Below, piece by piece: positions 1 through 8,973 of a stretch of DNA of 64,000 bases; position 1 is the stretch's first letter; each line of letters opens with the position of its first letter. The stretch comes from Candidatus Gastranaerophilales bacterium (GTDB lineage Bacteria; Cyanobacteriota; Vampirovibrionia; Gastranaerophilales; Gastranaerophilaceae). Under the pieces are notes generated by a model, which had not been told where the DNA came from, did no database searches, and was given only the letters and a program-made list of their open reading frames with translations. The DNA lies in assembly GCA_944322785.1 (NCBI GenBank), contig CALUPW010000010.1, forward strand, positions 27,975 to 91,974. The letters are read 5' to 3'. A program made the translations under genes and the position numbers.

Positions 1-576
1 ATTTTACTCAATAATGTCGCAGGCAATTTTACGGGCAGAAGCCGACTATGAAAGTTTTGAATACTGGGATTTCGGTAATAACAACAATACTATTGAATTT
101 GCAAAAAGATATTTTGTCCCTTATTTGAATATAATCAAAACTTATGAACCCGGAACATTTCCTGCTGATTTGGAATATTCATGTCTTAACGGGAATAACT
201 GCAACGCATACGGGGATATTGAAAACAATCCTAAATTTGTACTTATTGACGGAACAATGATAACTTCATTTGATTATGCAACAGGCGGAGCTGCATCAAA
301 AATCCGATTATAAATATTATTGTGGATTTGAACGGTTTTAAAAAGCCAAACAAATTCGGACGGGATGTATTTATGTTTTCAATGCAGAAAGAGCATGGAT
401 TTGTTCCATACGGAATCGGATACATTTCAAACTTTGATGACATACAAACATACGATAGAGAAAGACTTCTGAGCGCAGGAGATGAGCGCAACTGTAATCG
501 TTCAAAAAATGGCATTTTCTGTGCAGCCGTAATTATGATGGACGGCTGGGAAATTAAAGACGACTACCCGTGGTAG
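1..576 (+). pseudogene. type IV pilin-like protein, 5' end outside window, frameshifted
   Basis: This is the C-terminal part of a pseudopilin-like secreted protein; the hydrophobic N-terminal helix lies before the window. The reading frame is open from base 2 (FYSIMSQAILRAEAD), so the ATG at 14 is internal. The first frame stops at 311-313, and the conserved end of the family (NIIVDLNGFKKPNKFGRD, ending at 576) continues in another frame. Adding one A to the A5 run at 298-302 restores S-K-N-P-I-I-N-I-I-V-D-L-N-G. The pilins at 5221 and 44628 share its layout: an 'FVLIDG'-type strand, then 'VDLNG..KPN..G.D.F.F'. It is therefore a pseudogene, a phase-off allele or a read error. The family assignment is firm; the role (fibre, adhesion or uptake) is not known. 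Confidence 0.8.
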
Positions 577-615
577 CTACTTTTTAAATATATCTCGGAA
601 AAATTATTCCAAACT

Positions 616-650
616 AAGCCCTTTACAGATAAAAGTAAAGGGCTTAATTT
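616..650 (+). terminator. intrinsic terminator after the broken pilin
   Basis: An 11-bp perfect stem (616-626 with 635-645) and an 8-nt loop are followed by AATTTT. It lies 40 bp after the pilin stop and could also serve the convergent gene at 671. Confidence 0.75.
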
Positions 651-670
651 TAAACATATTTAATCAATTA

Positions 671-922
671 TTATTCCAACGTAATTTTAGATGACATCTC
701 AGCAACGATACGTGCGATATCAGAACCGCCTATTGCAACTTCCAAAATCAACGGGCTGTGGATAAAAACTGTTTCGGAATACTCCATAGTGTCAACATTG
801 ATTACATCAAACTCAACATAATCCTCTCCTGCATAAACGAGTTTTCCGTATTCTCCGCCCATAGCCCAGCGGATAAACATATATTGTTGTTCAAATTCTT
901 TTAATTTCTCAATTAAACGCAT
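671..922 (-). CDS. small conserved-looking protein of unknown function (83 aa)
   Basis: I do not recognise a family. The protein begins with an amphipathic helix (MRLIEKLKEFEQQYMFIRW) followed by alternating strands (KLVYAGEDYVEFDVINVD, SETVFIHSPLILEVAIGG), which suggests a compact helix-plus-beta fold. There is no signal peptide or membrane segment, so it is probably cytoplasmic. The ATG at 922 is preceded by AAGGA at good spacing, which supports this start. It is a single gene between a pilin (convergent) and the EF-hand gene (same strand, 200 bp upstream). Confidence 0.65.
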   Translation of the reverse strand: MRLIEKLKEFEQQYMFIRWAMGGEYGKLVYAGEDYVEFDVINVDTMEYSETVFIHSPLILEVAIGGSDIARIVAEMSSKITLE

Positions 923-1065
923 AATAAATCCTTAAAAAAATAACCTGAACCTTCCCCTGAAAGTATGGTCTATATTTATATTTTAGCTTTTTTTACGTGA
1001 AAGTCAAGCAAAAAATAAACAATTCAGCTGAAAGCTATGCATTGAAAGCTTTTTAAAAGATTAAA

Positions 1066-1095
1066 AAGCCGGATTTTTTTTATTTTTCCGGCTTG
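1066..1095 (-). terminator. intrinsic terminator after the EF-hand gene
   Basis: AGCCGGA and TCCGGCT arms flank an A/T-rich loop. On the minus strand the stem runs into a T tract, and it sits just past the stop of the EF-hand gene. Confidence 0.65.
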
Positions 1096-1126
1096 ATTTT
1101 GAATGTACAATTATTCCGCAGTAGTC

Positions 1127-1682
1127 TTATCTGTGATTCGTGGGTGGATTATCTGTGTTTTCTTCAACGATACTTAATGGAGCTTCCACCATACTCCTAA
1201 ACTCATCAATATTCATAGATACATCATCGCCTGCATACTTTTTAAAGTCTGCATACTTTTCTGCTATCAAATCAGCAAAATTTTGCCCTATGTTCGTCCC
1301 ATAACCGTTTTCAAGACAATCTTTTACAAAAGCTTTTATGTATTCATCTGCGGAAACTTTCAAATCCCCATCCTTATCTAACGACTTAAAGTTTTTTACA
1401 ACAGGATCCTCCTGTGCCGGATTAACATTATAATTCTGCTGGTCTTTCATCATATTCTTCATAGCATTTAAACTTGTTTTTCTTGCACCTTTGTCTACTT
1501 CAGTTGCTTCCATTTTAGATGCACCATCCGGCATTTTTGCAGAAGGGGTTTTATTCTCGCTTTTTTTTACTCCCGAAAATACTTTGGGAGTTATCTGTTT
1601 TGGGAGCGCCGGATAATTTCTTATTTCCTTGTTGATAAACAGCTGAATAGCCCATTCCTGTTGATTCTATAGGTCCAGTCAT
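1127..1682 (-). pseudogene. EF-hand protein with N-terminal IFGS motif, frameshifted at an A8 run
   Basis: The distal frame (1127-1534) carries a clear EF-hand loop, DKDGDLKVSADE, and a second weaker acidic helix-loop (YAGDDVSMNIDEF), so calcium binding is likely. The best start is the ATG at 1682, preceded by AAGGAG. It begins MTGPIESTGMGYSAVY and reads to ..SQSIFGSKKKRE before stopping. Removing one A from the A8 run at 1561-1568 (minus-strand A tract) joins the frames as ..SIFGSKK-SENKTPSAK-MPDGASK. The two pieces are therefore one gene of about 184 codons. The early F-G-S recalls the F-x-G tag of other proteins here. No signal peptide is visible. It may be phase-variable, decayed or misassembled. 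Confidence 0.7.
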
Positions 1683-1858
1683 AAATTTCTCCTTTTCTCT
1701 TATTACTTATACATCACTCGTGTTTCGAAATCACTTATATTTCTTATAACGTTTTTTATTCCACAAAATTGACCATACCATACCATACCGCACAGTATAA
1801 CAGGGGTTCAGGGAACACAAACTCGTTTTTACATTTTGTTACATTAACTTAAAACAAT

Positions 1859-1889
1859 AAAAAAAAGTCACACATAGTTGTGCGACTTT
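1859..1889 (-). terminator. minus-strand intrinsic terminator with no gene in front
   Basis: Arms AAGTCRCACA/TGTGYGACTT enclose a 4-nt loop and are followed on the minus strand by eight T (1859-1866). No minus-strand ORF precedes it, so it may end a small RNA. Confidence 0.6.
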
Positions 1890-1960
1890 GAACAATAATC
1901 TTGGGAGGAGATTTGGGGATAGTTGTACATGCATGATAAGTCAAGCATGCTATTTTTGTT
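1859..1960 (-). ncRNA. candidate small RNA in the 354-bp gap between the EF-hand gene and aroQ
   Basis: The gap 1683-2036 has no convincing ORF. It holds three tandem CCATA units near 1772-1788 and a minus-strand stretch containing the anti-Shine-Dalgarno-like UCUCCUCCC just before the T8 terminator. A TTGACT hexamer on the minus strand near 1945 could be a -35 box, but its -10 is poor. The call rests on the terminator plus the C-rich unpaired stretch only. Confidence 0.25.
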
Positions 1961-2036
1961 ACATTAGTCATAAAAAATTTAATAAAAATTTACAATTGGT
2001 TGATTTTATAATAAAATTATCCTAGGAGAAAAAGTC

Positions 2037-2477
2037 ATGAAGATATTGGTGATTAACGGCGTTAATATGAATATGCTTGGCATACGGGAGCCTGAAAAGT
2101 ACGGGCACATGACTTTAAAGGATCTGGAAAAAGAACTGTATGCATATTCATTTAAACTCGGCATTGACATAGAAACTTATCAGAGCAACCATGAAGGCGA
2201 AATTGTCGAAAAGATTCAACAGGCAAAAGATAATGCAGACGGAATTGTCCTTAATGCTGCCGCATATACACATACAAGCGTTGCCATCCGTGATGCCATT
2301 GCAGCTGTAGCCATTCCAACGGTTGAAGTCCATATGACTAATATCCATGCAAGGGAAGATTTTCGTCAAAAATCCTTGATTGCACCTGTCTGCACAGGTC
2401 AGATATCAGGATTTGGAATTGAAAGCTATAAACTTGCCCTGCAAGGGCTCTGTGAAATATTGAAAACAGACCGTTAA
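2037..2477 (+). CDS. aroQ: type II 3-dehydroquinate dehydratase
   Basis: It catalyses dehydration of 3-dehydroquinate to 3-dehydroshikimate in the shikimate pathway, as a cytosolic dodecamer. Family marks are present in order: the N-terminal [14 protein letters not shown] (usually NGPNLNLLG), the catalytic tyrosine in EKYG, the NAAAYTHTS stretch (usually NPGAYTHTS, with the catalytic His region kept) and the substrate-binding [14 protein letters not shown]. Length 146 aa is normal for the family. The ATG has an AGGAG site 10 bases upstream. It stands alone and converges with the small tagged gene at 2480, with two bases between the stops. Confidence 0.93.
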   Translation: MKILVINGVNMNMLGIREPEKYGHMTLKDLEKELYAYSFKLGIDIETYQSNHEGEIVEKIQQAKDNADGIVLNAAAYTHTSVAIRDAIAAVAIPTVEVHMTNIHAREDFRQKSLIAPVCTGQISGFGIESYKLALQGLCEILKTDR

Positions 2478-2479
2478 AC

Positions 2480-2815
2480 TTAATTTTGAAATTCTTTTAC
2501 AAATCCGTCCATTAATCTTGCAGCATTTTCATATCCGGATTGACTTTCAGCCAAATCAAAGAACTTGTTGGCTTTTTCAACAAATTCCGGATTTTTCAGC
2601 ATAAACTGAATGTCTTTTTCGACAGGATTTCCTTTGAACACAAGAGAGCGGCCGGTAACGGCAGAAGGCATCTGTGACAAATCCTGCATCTCAACCTGCG
2701 GGGAAGTTTCTTGAGAAACAGGTTCCTGACTTTGAGCCTGATGTTCTTTTTGCTGATCAAACTTCTGAACTCCGGAAAAATTCAAACTATTTGAGTTGTT
2801 ATTGATTTCTCTCAT
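2480..2815 (-). CDS. small N-terminally tagged protein (LNFSG), unknown function
   Basis: A 111-aa protein of unknown function. The N-terminus (MREINNNSNSLNFSGVQKF) is Asn/Ser-rich with F-S-G at residues 13-15. A Gln/Glu/Ser-rich linker follows, then a folded-looking segment starting PSAVTGRSLVFKG, which has a second F-K-G, and a helical tail (LKNPEFVEKANKFFDLAES). There is no signal peptide or membrane helix. The start ATG at 2815 has an upstream AAAGGATG. It is one of the clearest carriers of the F-x-G tag in this window. Confidence 0.75.
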   Translation of the reverse strand: MREINNNSNSLNFSGVQKFDQQKEHQAQSQEPVSQETSPQVEMQDLSQMPSAVTGRSLVFKGNPVEKDIQFMLKNPEFVEKANKFFDLAESQSGYENAARLMDGFVKEFQN

Positions 2816-3056
2816 GGTTCACATCCTTTACTTTCGGGGTGTACTTACACAAAGCACTATAATTTGCATGTTTATAATTATTATATACGATTTATATAAA
2901 TTTGCAAATCTCACTCGCGCTTTTTTGTTCTAAAACACAAAAATCATTTTTTTTGCTAGTTTTTATAATAAAAATTACAAAAATTAATATTTCTATAAAT
3001 TTAGGCAAAAATTTTATGTTTTAATTTATTATATAAATAAATAGCAGGGTTAAAAT

Positions 3057-4190
3057 ATGAATCTTATAAATCTCTTTTCAAGTATAAATTTAAAAGAAAT
3101 CTTACAAAGGCTTCCGGATGCGGTTCTTGTGGTAGACGAGTCCGGACGGATAATCTGGAATAACAGAGAAGCTGAATTCCTCTTTAATATTGATACAACA
3201 GCGGAAGTTGACTATTATTTTGATGATTTTGTAAGCAAAGGAATTGAACTGGCAAACCAGTCAGCTTCAAGAAGAACTCCGGTCATTGCAGGTGCAGTTA
3301 CACAGGATGAACGGGAATTTTTCATTGAAATGAACGCCTCTCAGGTTGAAGATCAGCTTGTAATTACGGTTCGTGACGTTACGGCAATGACAAAAGTCCT
3401 TGCAAATGCCGAAAAAACAGGCCGGCTCAACAAAGACAAAAATATTCTGCTAACCAAACTTACCAACGATTTCAAATCTCCGCTTCAATCTATTGTCGGA
3501 TTTTCAAACGCACTTCTTGACGGGCTTGGCGGCGAGATTACGGAAAAACAGGACAAATATGTACGAATTATTCAAAAAAATGCACATGAACTTTTGTATT
3601 TTATGGACAAATTCTTTGAATTTTCAAAAGCAGAATCAAATCTTGTACAGTTTGATATAAAAACTTTTGATGTAGCCAGTGTCGTTCAAGATGTAATTAA
3701 AAGCAATCAAAATCTTACAAAACCCAAAAATCTTGAAGTTATAATTGATGTTGAAGAACTGGCAAACAAAAAAATTACAACAGACGAAAGCGTTTTAAAG
3801 ACCGCATTGCAGAATATATTTGAAACCTCAACAAAACTGACCGAACGGGGTTCAATAACTATAAAACTTTTTAATCCGGAAATGGAAACAGTAATTCAAA
3901 GAGGCGTAAAAGTTATAAACAAGGCTGAAAATACCTCTTATCTGCAAATCTCAATAAAAGACAGCGGTATGGGCTTAAAGGAAAGTGAACTTGAAGGAAT
4001 TTTTGAACCTTATTCGCAAATTGACAAGATGAATAAAAAGAATTTTGTAAGATCAATCAGCCTCGGAACGGTAAAAACTCTTGTAAACAGACTTCACGGA
4101 ACCGTTTGGGTGCAATCAGAAGTTATGAAAGGAACAACGTTTAATATTATTTTACCTGTGGAAAAAGGAATTATTTTAGAAGATGAGTAG
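3057..4190 (+). CDS. PAS domain-histidine kinase-like protein lacking the catalytic histidine
   Basis: The order is a PAS-like sensor (residues ~15-110, LPDAVLVVDESGRIIWNN), a HisKA-like dimerisation region (~125-195) and a HATPase-like domain (~210-370). The H-box that normally reads SHELRTPL is TNDFKSPLQSIVGFS, so the phospho-accepting His is Asn. The N-box (LLNLLSNAIKFT in normal kinases) is LQNIFETSTKLT, losing the Mg-binding Asn. The G1 box DSGMG is kept, but the G2 glycines (GLGL) are SISLGTV. The fold should be intact but autophosphorylation is unlikely. There is no membrane segment, so it is cytoplasmic. It overlaps the next gene by 8 bp (ATGAGTAG), implying coupled translation. It may be a pseudokinase sensor or scaffold; a substrate is not evident. 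Confidence 0.85.
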   Translation: MNLINLFSSINLKEILQRLPDAVLVVDESGRIIWNNREAEFLFNIDTTAEVDYYFDDFVSKGIELANQSASRRTPVIAGAVTQDEREFFIEMNASQVEDQLVITVRDVTAMTKVLANAEKTGRLNKDKNILLTKLTNDFKSPLQSIVGFSNALLDGLGGEITEKQDKYVRIIQKNAHELLYFMDKFFEFSKAESNLVQFDIKTFDVASVVQDVIKSNQNLTKPKNLEVIIDVEELANKKITTDESVLKTALQNIFETSTKLTERGSITIKLFNPEMETVIQRGVKVINKAENTSYLQISIKDSGMGLKESELEGIFEPYSQIDKMNKKNFVRSISLGTVKTLVNRLHGTVWVQSEVMKGTTFNIILPVEKGIILEDE

Positions 4191-5220
4191 CGTAAAACTA
4201 AAGAATGTTTCAAAAAAATACGACAGCAAAGTCGTAATAGACAGTATTGACCTTGAAATTAAAGACAAAGAATTTGTTGTACTGGTCGGGGCATCAGGCT
4301 GCGGCAAATCAACTATTTTAAGAATGATTGCGGGACTTGAGGAGATTACGGACGGAGATATATTTATAGGCGACAAAAAAGTAAATGATATTCCGCCCAA
4401 GGATCGTGATATTGCATTTGTTTTTCAAAGTTATGCACTTTATCCGCACATGACGGTAAGAGAAAATATTGCATTCGGATTAAAAATGCGAAAAGTTCCG
4501 AAAGATGAAATTGAAAAAAAGGTTAAAGAAGCAGCTGAAATCCTTAACCTTACTGAATATCTTGACAGAAAACCGAAACAGCTTTCAGGCGGTCAAAGGC
4601 AAAGGGTTGCACTGGGGCGTGCAATAGTCCGCAATCCGAAAGTCTTTTTAATGGATGAGCCGCTTTCAAATTTGGATGCAAAACTTCGTGTTCAAATGCG
4701 TTCTGAAATAAAAAAGCTTCATGAAAAACTTCAAACGACATTTATTTATGTAACGCATGACCAGACCGAAGCTTTGACTATGGGCGACAGAATCGTTGTA
4801 CTTGACAGGGGGGTAATCCAGCAGGTAGATACGCCTGAAAAAATTTACAACAATCCGTCAAACACATTTGTTGCAGGATTTGTCGGTTCTCCGCAGATGA
4901 ATTTTATTGAAGCCGGAATTGAAGACGGATTTGTAAAATTTGCAGATGTCAAAATTAAATTAAATACGCCTGTTGACTGCAAAAAAGTAGTTCTGGGTAT
5001 TCGTCCCGAAAAAATGGTTTGTTGCGGGAATATAAAATTCAGAGCAAAAGTCGATATGTACGAACTTCTTGGAAGCGAAAAAATTGTTTACTTCAATATC
5101 GGAAATTCAAAATGCAGCGCAAAACTTCCGCCTGATTTTAAAATCGGTGACGATATTGAATTGAGTGTAAAAGAAGAAGATATTTATTTATTTGATTTTG
5201 AAACGGGCAGACGAATTTAA
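4183..5220 (+). CDS. ABC transporter ATP-binding protein, UgpC/MalK/MsmX family
   Basis: This is the energising subunit of a CUT1-type carbohydrate importer, or a shared ATPase. Walker A GASGCGKST (residues ~37-45), Q-loop VFQSYALYPHMT, signature LSGGQRQRVALGRA, Walker B VFLMDEPLSNLDA and switch His THDQTEA are all intact. The C-terminal ~100 residues form a TOBE/OB regulatory region as in MalK (VLGIRPEKM). Length 345 aa is typical. No permease is adjacent. A sugar-type binding lipoprotein is encoded at 43126, so this could be an MsmX-like multi-task ATPase. It is translationally coupled to the pseudo-histidine kinase before it. Confidence 0.93.
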   Translation: MSSVKLKNVSKKYDSKVVIDSIDLEIKDKEFVVLVGASGCGKSTILRMIAGLEEITDGDIFIGDKKVNDIPPKDRDIAFVFQSYALYPHMTVRENIAFGLKMRKVPKDEIEKKVKEAAEILNLTEYLDRKPKQLSGGQRQRVALGRAIVRNPKVFLMDEPLSNLDAKLRVQMRSEIKKLHEKLQTTFIYVTHDQTEALTMGDRIVVLDRGVIQQVDTPEKIYNNPSNTFVAGFVGSPQMNFIEAGIEDGFVKFADVKIKLNTPVDCKKVVLGIRPEKMVCCGNIKFRAKVDMYELLGSEKIVYFNIGNSKCSAKLPPDFKIGDDIELSVKEEDIYLFDFETGRRI

Positions 5221-6219
5221 TTATTTTGGCAGATTTTTAAAATAATCCTTATCTGTTAAGGCTTTGTAGGTGCAGCCTGCACCGTTATAAATATGACTGG
5301 AAGTAGATGAACAATAGGAATCTATATTATTATAGGTTGTTCCGGGAGCGCCCATCGGTAAAATTTTACCGTCATCTGTCAACTGGAACGTAAAAAGATC
5401 ATGCCCCCACTTGTTTGGATTTTTGTTATATCCGTTGACATCCACTGAAATATAAACCGGACCTGTTTCGCTATTTTCCAATAGTATTAAACTCCCGTCC
5501 GTTAATACAAACTGCCCGTCATCAATTAAAGCAAAACGCATTGTACCGCCGTTATATGTTTTATAAACACCTTTATATTTATCCTCTGCTATTTCATAAG
5601 ACGGAATACATGCATCTGACTGATTCGAACCAAATCCGCAATCTCTCAATACAGAAAAATATTTAATTATTAATGATTTCAATTCCTGCGGGGATAACGA
5701 ATTTGCCTTCAATCTATAACCGTTTTCTGCAAAATACATATCAAATGCCTGCTGGATAACGGAATAATTCTTTTTTAATCCGGCTTCAAGTTCTTTATGT
5801 TTACTGTTGTTAATCAGTGACGGCAGTGTCATGGCCGCAACTATGCCGATTATGCCGAGGGTTATAAGGACTTCTGCCATGGTAAAGGCAACTTTGCGGC
5901 TTTTTTCGTCACTCTTGCTATCAAAGTGGAGTCTGTTTCTATCAGCATTAATAGATTCTGAGTCAAGTTCAGAATGACGGAAAGAACATTGTGTGATTTT
6001 ACCGCCTTCGTCACTCCGGCCCCCAAGCCGGAGTCTATTATCAACATTGATAGATTCCGGATCAAGTCCGGAATGACGTTTCAGCTTTTCGTACAATGAT
6101 TCAAGGCATGTATTTTTGAGAGTCTTTAGACTTAAATTGTCCTTGTCTACAGAATGACATAAGGTTAAATCACAACAGGAGCCTCTTTTACGGGTTGCCC
6201 CCCCCCCCCTGAATTTCAA
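5221..6219 (-). CDS. type IV pilin-like protein with a long repeat-derived leader
   Basis: The mature part starts at the prepilin peptidase site VA|FTMAEVLITLGIIG, with Glu5 and a hydrophobic helix, then a globular domain (FALIDDGQFVLTDG, VDVNGYNKNPNKWG) with paired cysteines, ending at NLPK. It is secreted or surface-exposed. The ~110 residues before the cleavage site are unusual: two copies of a palindromic DNA repeat are translated there (RHSGLDPESI, RHSELDSESI). The annotated start is a TTG at 6219. A far better start is the ATG at 6241 with AGGAG six bases upstream, but a run of 12 G (6198-6209) puts it out of frame. Eleven G would fuse it in frame. The identity is sure; the start is not. 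Confidence 0.85.
   Translation of the reverse strand: MKFRGGGATRKRGSCCDLTLCHSVDKDNLSLKTLKNTCLESLYEKLKRHSGLDPESINVDNRLRLGGRSDEGGKITQCSFRHSELDSESINADRNRLHFDSKSDEKSRKVAFTMAEVLITLGIIGIVAAMTLPSLINNSKHKELEAGLKKNYSVIQQAFDMYFAENGYRLKANSLSPQELKSLIIKYFSVLRDCGFGSNQSDACIPSYEIAEDKYKGVYKTYNGGTMRFALIDDGQFVLTDGSLILLENSETGPVYISVDVNGYNKNPNKWGHDLFTFQLTDDGKILPMGAPGTTYNNIDSYCSSTSSHIYNGAGCTYKALTDKDYFKNLPK
5907..5980. repeat. degenerate copy of the CGTCAYTCCGG inverted repeat
   Basis: Two facing half-units begin CGTCACTC (5907) and, on the other strand, CGTCATTCTGA (5980), with the CCGG cores decayed. The copy abuts the prepilin leader and is read through in frame as part of the pilin ORF. Confidence 0.7.
6009..6078. 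repeat. intact copy of the CGTCAYTCCGG inverted repeat
   Basis: Two facing half-units of the form CGTCAYTCCGG-N6-8-CCGGARTCTAT make a 70-bp element: plus strand 6009-6040, minus strand 6078-6047. Single half-units recur at 35876 and 36205. It resembles the palindromic intergenic repeats seen in many bacteria, and here it is translated inside the pilin leader. Confidence 0.85.
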
Positions 6220-6256
6220 TCATAGTCTGCTTTTTTACCATTTTTAGCTCCTTTAC
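6198..6256 (-). promoter_or_regulatory. G12 homopolymer and ribosome-binding site: candidate phase-variation switch
   Basis: On the minus strand AAAGGAG (about 6254-6248) precedes ATG at 6241. The reading is M-V-K-K-Q-T-M-I-E-I-Q-G-G-G-G-N-P-stop because of 12 consecutive G at 6209-6198. With 11 (or 8, or 14) G the same start enters the pilin frame. This is the layout of a slipped-strand contingency switch. Confidence 0.6.
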
Positions 6257-6420
6257 TGTTATTTCAACATAAAAATTATATCAAAATTTACAAATATCAA
6301 ATATCGTTTAATTGAATGAAATATCCGGTATTGATTTGACCGGAAATACGATTTTAAATAAAATTATTACAGTTAGTCTGGAAAGTTTGACTTGTTATAA
6401 AATAAAAGATAGGAGAAAAA

Positions 6421-7503
6421 ATGCTTGAATACTTTTTAGGTTCATATATTGTGACCATAGCAGGACTTCTTGGCGCATATTTCTGGGGAAACCATGTGGC
6501 ACCCGGAACAGGCTGGACATGTGTTTTTATTGCAATTGTTTTGAGCGTTCTGGAAGTCAGTTTGTCTTTTGACAATGCGGTTGTTAACGCAATGAAACTG
6601 GAAAAAATGTCACACAAGTGGCGTCACAGATTTTTGACATGGGGCATTGTTATTGCCGTATTCGGTATGAGATTTTTATTCCCGATTCTGGTAGTTTCGG
6701 TCTTTGCAAAGATAGGGATGTATGAGGTTGCAAAAATCGCAATGACGGATTCTGAGCAGTATGCACATTATCTTCATGAAACTCATGCGCCGATTGTAAC
6801 TTTCGGCGGAACATTTTTGATGATGCTTTTCCTTAATTACTTCTTTAATCACGAAAAAGAAGTTCACTGGCTAAAAAAAATTGAAGCAGCACTTTCACAC
6901 CTTGACCATTTTAAAGGAATTGAAATTGTTATTACATTAATTGCATTAATGATTACCCAGCATTACATTCACGGAAGCCAGAACCACTATTCACTGCTTG
7001 CCGGAATTGCAGGCGTCGTAATTTATCTGATTATTGACGGGGTTACTCATTACCTTGAAAAACATGAAGAAATGCGGCTTGCAAAATGTGCAGCAGACAA
7101 TGTTAAATGCGGCGGATTAATTGCATTTATTTATCTTGAACTGATTGATGCCTCATTTTCACTTGACGGCGTTCTCGGTGCATTTGCGCTGAGTAAAGAC
7201 ATAATCATTATATCTATCGGGCTTGCAATAGGTGCAATGTTTGTAAGGTCTTTAACAATTATGCTTGTTGAAAAGAAAACTCTTGCAAAATTTATTTATC
7301 TTGAATCCGGCGCTCACTGGGCAATAGGGGCATTGTCAATTCTGATGCTGATTTCCGCAATCAGAGAAGTTCCAGAGGTTGTAACCGGTTTAATCGGTTT
7401 GTTGTTCATTGTTGCGGCATTTATTTCATCAATTTTGCATAACAAAAAACTTGAAAGATGTATTGCTGATGAACAGATTGAGGAGAATCCCAATCAGGCA
7501 TAG
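6421..7503 (+). CDS. DUF475/TerC-like integral membrane protein
   Basis: A polytopic inner-membrane protein with about eight to nine hydrophobic segments. The paired motifs EVSLSFDNAVVNA (residues ~44-56) and ELIDASFSLDGVLGAFAL (~240-257) carry acidic residues inside membrane helices, the hallmark of the TerC/LysE-type DUF475 group, which is linked to metal ion (Mn) efflux and to tellurite or stress resistance. A His-rich loop (HLDHF, HYIHGSQNHYS) lies between the halves. The ATG has AGGAG six bases upstream. It forms a single-gene unit ended by a strong hairpin at 7522. The family is confident; the substrate is inferred only. Confidence 0.85.
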   Translation: MLEYFLGSYIVTIAGLLGAYFWGNHVAPGTGWTCVFIAIVLSVLEVSLSFDNAVVNAMKLEKMSHKWRHRFLTWGIVIAVFGMRFLFPILVVSVFAKIGMYEVAKIAMTDSEQYAHYLHETHAPIVTFGGTFLMMLFLNYFFNHEKEVHWLKKIEAALSHLDHFKGIEIVITLIALMITQHYIHGSQNHYSLLAGIAGVVIYLIIDGVTHYLEKHEEMRLAKCAADNVKCGGLIAFIYLELIDASFSLDGVLGAFALSKDIIIISIGLAIGAMFVRSLTIMLVEKKTLAKFIYLESGAHWAIGALSILMLISAIREVPEVVTGLIGLLFIVAAFISSILHNKKLERCIADEQIEENPNQA

Positions 7504-7521
7504 CATTTAATTTTAATACAT

Positions 7522-7552
7522 AAAGGGCGACGGCTTCGCCGTCGCCCTTTTA
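7522..7552. terminator. strong bidirectional intrinsic terminator
   Basis: A 13-bp perfect stem with TTC loop (AAAGGGCGACGGC / GCCGTCGCCCTTT) lies between the convergent DUF475 and ahcY stops, with T and A tracts on both sides. Confidence 0.9.
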
Positions 7553-7556
7553 AATA

Positions 7557-8846
<1,290 letters not shown>

Positions 8847-8973
8847 CTATAATAAGTATTATAAAATACAAAAAATTCAGATGAAATAAATGTAAAAATT
8901 TCTTAATAATAAGAGATATTTTGACAAAAATTTATCTTCAGGATAGTTCTAATTTTAGAAACAAGGAGTGTGT

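Noticed and set aside
1772..1788. Tandem CCATA units as a CRISPR or regulatory repeat
   Set aside because: Only three 5-bp units without spacers; a minor microsatellite. No CRISPR array was seen anywhere in the window.
1900..1990. Plus-strand GGGAGGAG followed by ATGCATGATAAG (12-codon ORF)
   Set aside because: The spacing to the ATG is about 20 nt and the peptide is too short; a coding role is not supported.
5862..6065. 67-aa frame over the pilin leader reading STLIARVTKKAAKLPLPW
   Set aside because: It is out of frame with the pilin helix and made of repeat DNA. I considered it as an alternative leader, but it does not reach FTMAE in frame.
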